Below are positions 17,386 to 24,027 of a DNA stretch of 41,913 nucleotides, in pieces. The DNA is taken from NCBI GenBank assembly GCA_018260445.1, contig JAGLBE010000015.1, positions 29,648-71,560 of the forward strand. Reading direction: 5' to 3'. The translations under genes and the position numbers were made by a program. This stretch comes from Psychrobacter sp. (GTDB lineage: Bacteria; Pseudomonadota; Gammaproteobacteria; Pseudomonadales; Moraxellaceae). The notes beneath the pieces were generated by a model. That model saw nothing but the letters and a program-made list of their open reading frames with translations. It was not told the DNA's origin and ran no database searches. Within the stretch, counting starts at the first letter, position 1. Every line of letters begins with the position of its first letter.

Positions 17386-19098
17386 TTAAACAACGGCGAC
17401 TTCTCGGAACATACCCGCTTCCATATGATATAAAAGATGACAATGCCAAGCCCATCGCCCTTGCTCACCAGTAACATCAAAGCTAACTTTTTGAGCCGGA
17501 TGAACTAACATGGTATGCTTTCTAACTTGAAACTCGCCTGATGGTGCCCTTATATCACTCCACATGCCATGCAAATGCATTGGGTGCATCATCATAGTGT
17601 CATTCACTAAGGTAATACGAACGCGCTCGCCAGGTTTAATATTGACTGGTGTCGCATCGCTAAATTTAACCCCATCAAACGCCCAAATATAGCGTTCCAT
17701 ATTGCCAGTAAGGTGCAGCTCAAGCTCCCGCGTCGGTTTTAATTGCTCAGCAAAAATGAGATCATCAACACTGCGTAACTGGTCATAAGTCAGCACATCT
17801 CTATTAATATTACGCAGATTAATACCCGGGTCATCAAGATTCACTCTAGGCGTGTCAACACGCATGTCTGTTTTAAAGTCATATTCGGTATGGGCATGGT
17901 TGGCTTTAAACTTACCACTCATGTCACCCATCATATCGGCCATGGTCAGCCACTCTACACCATCCATTTTAGGGATAGCGGAGGCTGCCACTTGTGCATT
18001 ATCTTTGGTGACAAGTGTCGCTGTCACATAACCTGTACGATCAACATTTTGCGCAAAAATAGTATGTGCATCTTGAGTTGGCGTGATAATAACATCGTAA
18101 GTTTCGGCTACACCAATTCGAATGTCATCAATACTAACGGGTTCTACATCGACGCCATCTGTTGCCACAACTTTCATCTTCAAACCCGGTATGCGAACAT
18201 CAAATATGGTTTGCGCTGACGCATTAATAAATCGGAGTTTAACAGGTTGCCCTGCTTTAATTTTTTGATACCAAGCTTCAGTTGAGGGTCTGCCATTAAT
18301 GAGATAAGTGAAGGTGTTTTCACCCGTTAAGTCGCTAAAATCAGTTGGCATCATTCGCATCTGATTCCACATCTTACGCTTATCCATTGCTGTTTTAATA
18401 TCAGTCTGGGCAATGTCCGCCAGTAGCTTTTTAAAGTCAGGAAGATGGTAGTTATCAAAATCAGCACGTTGTTTTAACAGCTTTAATAAAGTATGCGGAT
18501 CTCGAAACGTCCAATCACTCAGCACCACCACATGATCTTCACTAATCGGATAACGCTCACGAGTTTTAGGCTCAATCACAATAGCGCCCAGCAAACCGGT
18601 CTGCTCTTGAAACCCTGAATGCGAGTGATACCAATACGTGCCTGATTGCTTTAGAGTAAAGCGATAGGTAAAGCTGCTTTTAGCAGGAATGCCTGCAAAG
18701 CTGATTCCGGGTACGCCATCCATTTCAAAAGGCACTAATAACCCATGCCAATGAATGGAGGTTGTCTCATCCATCTCATTATGGACTCGAATCGTGACCG
18801 TATCGCCCTCTCTCATCTTTAACGTCGGCGCAGGCAGGGAGTTGTTAACTAAGGTTGCTGTGGTTTTTCTACCGGCGATGGTCACAGGTACTTTATTAAT
18901 ATATAAGTCAAACTCAGTACCCGTTAATACAGGAGTTTGGTCAGCGGCTGGATTGAGATATCCACTATTGATACCGCCTAAATTGATACCACTCAAATTA
19001 GAGCTTGCCCAAGCAGGGGTAAGAGCTGTACTTCCAGCCACCAAACCAACATTAGATAAAAACTTCCTACGGTTCAAGTTATGTTTTTTATTCATCAT
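17386..19098 (-). CDS. copA: Multicopper oxidase CopA (periplasmic copper resistance)
   Basis: A Tat-exported, laccase-like oxidase that oxidises Cu(I) and sequesters copper. The Tat signal is NRRKFL (Arg10-Arg11) followed by a hydrophobic stretch ending near AWA-SS. The four copper-ligand motifs are present: HWHGLL (His116, His118), HSHSGFQ, HPMHLHG and HCHLLYHMEAGM near the C-terminus. A Met-rich MADMMGDMSG segment near residue 390 is typical of CopA. At 570 residues it is a normal size for the family. Two ATG codons are adjacent at the start, and the second (19095) has slightly better spacing to AGG. copB follows 33 bp downstream. Confidence 0.96.
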   Translation of the reverse strand: MMNKKHNLNRRKFLSNVGLVAGSTALTPAWASSNLSGINLGGINSGYLNPAADQTPVLTGTEFDLYINKVPVTIAGRKTTATLVNNSLPAPTLKMREGDTVTIRVHNEMDETTSIHWHGLLVPFEMDGVPGISFAGIPAKSSFTYRFTLKQSGTYWYHSHSGFQEQTGLLGAIVIEPKTRERYPISEDHVVVLSDWTFRDPHTLLKLLKQRADFDNYHLPDFKKLLADIAQTDIKTAMDKRKMWNQMRMMPTDFSDLTGENTFTYLINGRPSTEAWYQKIKAGQPVKLRFINASAQTIFDVRIPGLKMKVVATDGVDVEPVSIDDIRIGVAETYDVIITPTQDAHTIFAQNVDRTGYVTATLVTKDNAQVAASAIPKMDGVEWLTMADMMGDMSGKFKANHAHTEYDFKTDMRVDTPRVNLDDPGINLRNINRDVLTYDQLRSVDDLIFAEQLKPTRELELHLTGNMERYIWAFDGVKFSDATPVNIKPGERVRITLVNDTMMMHPMHLHGMWSDIRAPSGEFQVRKHTMLVHPAQKVSFDVTGEQGRWAWHCHLLYHMEAGMFREVAVV

Positions 19099-19248
19099 AC
19101 AACCTAATCAAGATATGAATCAGAGAGATTCGAAGATATAAATCCAGCGTTTTTGCAACCTATAGCATAAAATAGATAAGATAAGATGGCTACGTTAAAG
19201 ATGGTTAAAGATGACTATGCTAATAGGTATTTTAAGGATTGTCTTAAT

Positions 19249-19298
19249 TAGGACTTACGCAATAGTGACGTAAGAGGTGCGTGGAACGCACCCTACAT
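19249..19298. repeat. REP-like hairpin sequence between cytochrome c and copA
   Basis: TAGGACTTACGCA is followed by CTTACG/CGTAAG complementary arms and then a 7-bp hairpin (GGTGCGT-GGA-ACGCACC) and CCTACATGTAC. Sequences of the form GTAGGGTGCGT..ACGCACC are common as scattered bacterial intergenic repeats or IS-derived remnants. It interrupts the copper operon and might act as a processing or attenuation site. Confidence 0.5.
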
Positions 19299-19303
19299 GT
19301 ACT

Positions 19304-19912
19304 TTAATGCTGCATATCGCCACTCATACCATCCATAGACTCAGCCATAGAATCGTCCATCATACTATCCATGCCCTCCATAATAGCTGGGTCAAACCTT
19401 GCCGTTAGCATGGTATATTGATTGGCTGTTAAATTGGGTAAGGTCTTAATAAATGCCACCATTGCCCACATCCTGTCATCGTCGTGGGTTGCCCCCCATG
19501 CAGGCATACCCGATGCCATAATGCCATGTTAAATCGCCCAAAATCCCTGTTTAGCGCCTGCATCATCTGCAAAACGGCTCACCACGTTAGGGTCGGTAAA
19601 GTTTGGCGGTTTGGGATACAAACCTAAGCTTAAATCGGTTGCGGATACGTCGGGTGATAAATGGCAGCTAGCGCACATATCTTTATAATCGGCGCCGCCT
19701 TCACTTATCATGACAGGCTCATTAAGTTTTGGAACTACAATGTCTTGACTGGCATGCTTAATTGAATTAACTCGTGCTTTCTCAATTAAATTATAAACTA
19801 TTGGACTATGTTCATGGTCGGCACCAACATTCACCCATCCGCTTGTTATAATAGCAGTAGCCATAACCGCTATCATCACAAGGGTCGTAACCACCCCCAA
19901 AATAAACTTCAT
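19304..19912 (-). pseudogene. Membrane-anchored cytochrome c, interrupted by an in-frame stop codon
   Basis: One reading frame of 203 codons including its final stop, split by a single TAA at about 19526-19528. Upstream: an N-terminal signal/anchor (about residues 5-25), then the haem site CASCH in YKDMCASCHLSPD, then PKPPNFTDP. Downstream: HGIMASGMPAWGATHDDDRMWAMVAFIKTLP, which supplies the axial Met (GMPAW) and the last helix, then a Met-rich tail. The frame is the same on both sides, so the lesion is one nonsense change, most simply AAA (Lys) to TAA. Unless read through, the product lacks its Met ligand and is not a functional c-type cytochrome. It lies between a Met-rich periplasmic protein gene and copA. 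Confidence 0.88.
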
Positions 19913-20025
19913 CGTTAAATCCTATTGGGTTGATTAAAGAGGCGTTACTTAAAGGGAGCGGTTGTTTAGGGCCAGTCGAATTTTTTAATGGTTTAATCTG
20001 CCCTGTATGTCAGTTTAAACGCGTA

Positions 20026-20292
20026 CTATTTCGTCTTGCTATCCGTTGCACTAACGCAGTGCTTGGCATACATTTGCTGCATCTTGCCCATATTTGCCAT
20101 CATCGATTGCATAGCAGGGTCGTTCATATCCATTTTGCTATGATCCATATTTTTCATCATTTGCATGTGTTTGCTCATTTTTTCGCAATTCATTTGGTCT
20201 TTTTGATTGTGCATTTTGGGGTCATGGGCCATGGCGCTTGTGGCAATGGTTAGGGCAGCGACAGTGGCTAAAATCTTGTTAAGAACTTTCAT
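20026..20292 (-). CDS. Small Met/His-rich periplasmic protein, putative copper binder
   Basis: An 88-residue protein. The ATG at 20292 gives a good signal peptide (MKVLNKILATVAALTIATSAMA, cleaved before HDP). The 12-kDa upstream extension in the same frame has no signal and no ribosome site, so I rejected it. The mature part holds many Met and His residues in CEKMSKHMQMMKNMDHSKMDMND and MMANMGKMQQMYAKHC, plus two Cys, consistent with Cu(I) binding. It is the first - strand gene after the divergent copper operator, so probably the most strongly induced member of the operon. No precise family recognised. Confidence 0.78.
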   Translation of the reverse strand: MKVLNKILATVAALTIATSAMAHDPKMHNQKDQMNCEKMSKHMQMMKNMDHSKMDMNDPAMQSMMANMGKMQQMYAKHCVSATDSKTK

Positions 20293-20389
20293 AGGAATGG
20301 CCTTTTGATAGAGTTTGAGGATTAAACTAATTGGATTTAAATTTTTCGTAGTCATCATAAGCTTTGTCGAATGACACCAACATGACGTC

Positions 20390-20411
20390 AACATGACAAA
20401 TCTGTCATGTT
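20390..20411. promoter_or_regulatory. CusR/CopR-like operator palindrome
   Basis: A perfect 9-bp inverted repeat, AACATGACA-AATC-TGTCATGTT, lies between the divergent copper operon and the copRS pair. It closely resembles the CusR box (AAAATGACA-n4-TGTCATTTT). An extra half site, AACATGAC, sits 11 bp to the left at 20379-20386. Copper control of both divergent transcripts is the likely role. Confidence 0.78.
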
Positions 20412-20486
20412 AAGGGAGTGGTGCTATAAAATTAGGTTCAATTGTTCTAACATGAAGACTGGATATATTAATTATTTGAGGCTTAA

Positions 20487-21161
20487 ATGAAAATCTTACT
20501 CGTCGAAGATGAGGTCAAGCTGGGCGACTATATCAAAAAGGGCTTAATAGAGTCAGGCTTTGTAGTTGATCATAAGCAAAATGGCTTGGACGGCTACCAT
20601 GCAATGATGTCTGAGAGCTACAATGCTATTATTATGGATGTAATGTTACCAGATATTAGCGGATTTAAGCTGGTCAAAAATTACCGCGCGGCAGGTCACA
20701 TTACCCCAGTGCTGTTTTTGACCGCTAAGGATAGTTTAGAAGACCGCATTAAAGGTATTGAGATTGGTGGCGATGATTATCTGACCAAACCATTTGCCTT
20801 TGCAGAATTGGTGGTACGTCTTAAAAGTTTATTGAGACGATCGAGTCAGTCAGAATACCTTAGTAATCAGCTTAAAATTGCTGATTTAACCCTAGACCTT
20901 GCCAAACGTACGGTGCATAGGGGCAACACTTCCATTCAATTAACGTCAAAAGAGTTTTCTTTATTGCAGTTTATGATTGAGAGAAAAGGGGAGGTGTTAC
21001 CACGTTCGATTATTGCCTCACAGGTTTGGGATATGAATTTTGACAGTGATACCAATGTTATAGATGTGGCTATCAGACGTCTTCGAATAAAAATAGATGA
21101 AGGGTTTGAGACCAAACTCATCCATACCGTGCGGGGCATGGGTTATAAGCTTGAGGAATAA
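20487..21161 (+). CDS. copR: Copper-responsive response regulator (CopR/CusR type)
   Basis: An OmpR-family regulator of 224 residues. The receiver domain has the VEDEVKLG acidic pocket, phospho-acceptor Asp51 (IIMDVMLPD) and Lys101 (LTKPF). The DNA-binding domain spans about residues 128-224, with LTSKEFSLLQFMIERKGEVLPRS, SDTNVIDVAIRRLRIKID and the wing HTVRGMGYKLEE, the pattern of the CusR/CopR/PcoR branch. The kinase gene follows 72 bp downstream. The perfect palindrome about 76 bp upstream of the start is its probable target. ATG preceded by TTTGAGG. Confidence 0.92.
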   Translation: MKILLVEDEVKLGDYIKKGLIESGFVVDHKQNGLDGYHAMMSESYNAIIMDVMLPDISGFKLVKNYRAAGHITPVLFLTAKDSLEDRIKGIEIGGDDYLTKPFAFAELVVRLKSLLRRSSQSEYLSNQLKIADLTLDLAKRTVHRGNTSIQLTSKEFSLLQFMIERKGEVLPRSIIASQVWDMNFDSDTNVIDVAIRRLRIKIDEGFETKLIHTVRGMGYKLEE

Positions 21162-21233
21162 CGAGAATCATAACATGCCACTAAAGCCATCTAATCGACA
21201 AAATTGACGTATTACTAATAAGAAAATCGACGC

Positions 21234-22706
21234 ATGAATATTAGAATCTCACTACTGTGGCGCACGGTCATCTTACTCACCATTTTTGTGTTTGTGTCAC
21301 AAATCGTGGTTTATTTTTGGATTCAACGGTCAGTCAATAGTCATTTTGAAGTCATGGATGCAGAGATTTTAACCTATTCGGCCTTTAATTTGCGTCATAC
21401 CTTAGATAGCAATTCTTTAAACGATAATAATCCTGTAGCGAACCCACAAAACGTCATCAGTCATCTGCATTCTGGCGGTTTGGATTACGATATTGAGGTG
21501 TTTAAATTTGATGCTGGAGGAAATTTATTACTAAATCAAACGGCAAGTGCAGAGCAGTTGTCAGTCAGTCAGCTAAATATACGTGAGTTAGTGAAAAAGT
21601 ACGGTAATCAACAATTTGAATTGACCCTAAATAATAGACCGTACCGCAGTATAATTATTGAAAACAAAGATGCTATTTATCTTTTGGCCTTACCAATTGA
21701 CGTGCATCACGTATACCTGCATCAATTTAAATGGCAATTAAAACTTATCCTGATTGCCATCACCCTAGTGTTAATCTCAATCGCCACCCTGAGTGTCTAT
21801 TGGGGCTTTTTTCCATTAACGACCTTTATTCAAAAAATGAAAAGCATTAGCTTTGAGCAACTTGGTGAGCGTATTACCGTGTCTGATATGCCCAGTGAGC
21901 TGCGCCCGCTTGCTGAGTCATACAACATTATGATGAGTAAAATGGAAGAGAGTTTTGATTCTTTATCGCGCTATTCTGACAATATAGCCCATGAGCTACG
22001 CACGCCAATCGCCATACTAAGCACCCAGACCCAAGTCATGCTAAGTCAACCAAGGGGTAGCGCGGAGTATGTCGAGCAGTTGCATCAGCAACACGAAACG
22101 TTAGAGCAGCTTTCAGAGATGATTAACCATATGCTGTTACTGGCAAAAACTCAAAAAGGCTTGAGCTATGAGCAAATAAAAGACGTTGATGTAGACAGTA
22201 TGCTAAATAATTTAATTGAATATTATCAATTATTAGCAGACGATAGAAATATTACCTTATTAAAGGTAGGTGAGTTTTCAACCGTCAAAGGTGATAAGGG
22301 CTTATTACAACGAGTATTTGCCAACCTAATATCCAACGCTATTTATTACTCAAAAAGCAATAGCACCATCGCCATCAACGCCAATAGCTATAATGATGTT
22401 TATGAAACCGTGCCTGCTAAGCAACATGCGCCTTATCAACTTGAGCCATTAACCCCCCCAACCATAAACATTATGGTCCAAAATGAGTTAGTCGAGCCAA
22501 TGACCCAAAACGATGCGAATCGGCTGTTTGAGCGTTTTTATCGCCATCCAACGAGCACCACTAGTGACGATACGTTAACCCCGCATTCTGGAACAGGGTT
22601 AGGGCTGTCGATCGTTCAATCCATTGTCCGTGCGCATGGTGGCGAGGTGACTATCAAGGTGCAACAAGAGCGCCTGTTTATAGTGGCTATCAAGTTGCTA
22701 GTTTAG
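21234..22706 (+). CDS. copS: Copper-responsive sensor histidine kinase (CopS/CusS type)
   Basis: A sensor kinase of 490 residues. Helix 1 is about residues 8-30, the periplasmic sensor about 31-165 and helix 2 about 168-193. A HAMP-like linker follows, then the H-box with His253 (NIAHELRTPIAIL). The N-box is NLISNAIYYSKS and the G2 box GTGLGLSIVQSIV. The G1 position reads VQNELVEPM in place of a D-x-G-x-G motif. CusS-type kinases often carry VENPG-like variants there, but here the glycine is missing too. Partner of the upstream regulator; likely senses periplasmic copper and controls the divergent copper operon. Confidence 0.9.
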   Translation: MNIRISLLWRTVILLTIFVFVSQIVVYFWIQRSVNSHFEVMDAEILTYSAFNLRHTLDSNSLNDNNPVANPQNVISHLHSGGLDYDIEVFKFDAGGNLLLNQTASAEQLSVSQLNIRELVKKYGNQQFELTLNNRPYRSIIIENKDAIYLLALPIDVHHVYLHQFKWQLKLILIAITLVLISIATLSVYWGFFPLTTFIQKMKSISFEQLGERITVSDMPSELRPLAESYNIMMSKMEESFDSLSRYSDNIAHELRTPIAILSTQTQVMLSQPRGSAEYVEQLHQQHETLEQLSEMINHMLLLAKTQKGLSYEQIKDVDVDSMLNNLIEYYQLLADDRNITLLKVGEFSTVKGDKGLLQRVFANLISNAIYYSKSNSTIAINANSYNDVYETVPAKQHAPYQLEPLTPPTINIMVQNELVEPMTQNDANRLFERFYRHPTSTTSDDTLTPHSGTGLGLSIVQSIVRAHGGEVTIKVQQERLFIVAIKLLV

Positions 22707-23275
22707 ATTAGCTCAGCTGCTAAGCAATAATTTTTTTGATATCAAAAAATAGACTCAATAAATTTTAGCTGATTTAAACACAAAGTTAATCGCTATATGC
22801 AGATACTACCTATTACAAAGATATTGATATTAAATTGATAGCAAATCCTCTATGTGCAGATAGTTGTCATCTCTAAAAATAATTTAAAGGGGGCAACATA
22901 GAATAGCCGCACTGCTATACAGAAAAGATTAAGCAAGCCACAGTCTATAAACTACTATCACCGTACACCCTGGGTAAAGATGTGCTATCAATAAATGAAA
23001 CACTGCATCGCTAATTAAATTATCCATTCAGGAGCCCATCCCAATCCCGTCTTTTTAAAACTTGGTCACCAGATGGTCACCGCAGTTAATAAAAAGCGTC
23101 ACCGAGGGTTTGGTCACCGTGGATTATTTAAACCATATGTTAGAAATACTAATCATTTAAAAAGGTGCTATAGTAAAAATTAGAGTTTATAAGAATCTAC
23201 AACATAGTAAATAATATTCATTTTAAATTGTCTGAAATCTATGTATTTCAAGAGCTTAGCAAAACCACCACCCAC
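22707..23275. other. Gene-free region between copS and the tRNA-Asp fragment
   Basis: About 570 bp with no supportable gene. It holds an 18-bp A/T palindrome (six T, GATATC, six A) at 22732-22749 just after copS, possibly a weak terminator. It also has a cluster of GGTCACC heptamers at 23064-23070, 23075-23081 and 23112-23118, with a near copy (CGTCACC) at 23097-23103. An open frame at 23228-23428 runs through the tRNA fragment and is not a gene. Confidence 0.55.
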
Positions 23276-23306
23276 AAAAAACCCCGCTACATTGTATGTA
23301 GCGGGG
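23276..23306 (-). terminator. Rho-independent terminator of the former tRNA-Asp transcript
   Basis: On the - strand, CCCCGCTACAT-ACA-ATGTAGCGGGG forms an 11-bp perfect stem followed by six T. It lies about 45 bp downstream of the tRNA 3' end and probably terminated the original tRNA-Asp gene. Confidence 0.9.
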
Positions 23307-23349
23307 CTGAAACTTGTCTAAACCAAAAGGTTCAAAACTGTTTTAAAGA

Positions 23350-23396
23350 TGGCGCAGCGGACGGGACTCGAACCCGCGACCCCCGGCGTGACAGGC
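23350..23396 (-). tRNA. 3' fragment of tRNA-Asp (anticodon GTC); attachment-site remnant
   Basis: Read on the - strand, this matches tRNA-Asp from the anticodon loop to the CCA end: CCTGTCACGCCGGGGGTC, then the T-arm GCGGGTTCGAGTCCCG and the acceptor CCGCTGCGCCA. Similarity stops abruptly on the 5' side at the anticodon loop. The expected D-arm and 5' acceptor strand are absent; the sequence there reads GGTGGGTCTA. Only the 3' half is present, so this is not a working tRNA. Tyrosine recombinases commonly cross over in this part of tRNA genes and leave such a fragment at one end of the integrated element. Confidence 0.9.
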
Positions 23397-23810
23397 TAGA
23401 CCCACCATATTTGATAAAAATATCTTAAAGGATATTAAGTTACACTATCATATATATCAAGGCTTTGCGAGATTTTATTAGTGACGACATTTAGCATAAT
23501 ATAAAGCACTTTATCTATAAATTTTATCTATTTTGGTCACTGGTAGAGCCGAATATTTCGGTTATAATTAAATTTATAAACCGAAGTGTTCGATTTAAAT
23601 TTAAAGATAAATTACTTTGGTTATTCCTCTTTTAATCTTGATTAACGAATGAATTAAAATTCATATAGGTTAATAATGCTGATGACTACCTCTATTATTT
23701 TAATCTTGAAATAATGGTAACTTTCTAAAGCCATCTCAAATATTTGATATTGCCCACTGCTGTCAAACTTACTAAGCTAAAGACTAAGTTTAGTAGACCA
23801 TGGCAATGCT

Positions 23811-23884
23811 ACTACCTAAATTTATTCTATGTACTACCCTAATTACTACCCATTTTAGTCGTTATAACTACCCATTCGTGTAGT
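23811..23884. promoter_or_regulatory. Four direct ACTACC(C) motifs, candidate operator of the carboxylase operon
   Basis: ACTACC occurs at 23811, 23833, 23845 and 23877, in the contexts CTACTACCTAAA, GTACTACCCTAAT, TTACTACCCATT and AACTACCCATT. The spacings of 22, 12 and 32 bp are close to whole helical turns, so all four face roughly the same side. Direct, repeated, asymmetric sites are how MalT-type activators bind. The neighbouring MalT-like gene makes this a plausible target; unproven. Confidence 0.4.
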
Positions 23885-23968
23885 TCCTTGGCGCATATAT
23901 GTTGTTATGATTAAGACGTCCCTTATCTAAATGCCTACAGAATTTATGGTATTCACACTAAGGGCTGG

Positions 23969-23997
23969 TTGAAGAAATGGACTTAATCAACTATCTA
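23969..23997 (+). promoter_or_regulatory. Candidate sigma-70 promoter of the carboxylase operon
   Basis: TTGAAG, a 17-bp spacer and TATCTA lie about 30 bp before the first gene. The -10 match is modest. No sigma-54 type GG-n10-GC promoter was found here. Confidence 0.3.
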
Positions 23998-24027
23998 TAA
24001 CGACAATCGTCAAGGAGAAAAACGATA

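Larger units (their letters stand above)
23397..24010. promoter_or_regulatory. AT-rich region upstream of the carboxylase operon
   Basis: About 600 bp, distinctly AT-rich, without a supportable gene or integrase. The distal half shows nothing definite apart from the pair TTCGGTTATAATTAAATTTA / TAAACCGAAGTGTTCG near 23558-23594, which could pair weakly. The proximal half carries four ACTACC motifs and a candidate promoter, both listed separately. Confidence 0.6.

Noticed and set aside
20293-20394. Longer form of the Met-rich periplasmic protein starting at 20394
   Set aside because: It would overlap the copper operator palindrome and hide a clear signal peptide; the ATG at 20292 is better.
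23228-23428. A 66-codon open frame ending in an ADGTRTRDPRRDR-like sequence
   Set aside because: The conserved-looking part is the antisense of the tRNA-Asp 3' fragment, a well-known source of false proteins; no ribosome site.
23960-24010. A sigma-54 promoter for the carboxylase operon
   Set aside because: No GG and GC pair at the required spacing was found; a weak sigma-70-like site fits better.
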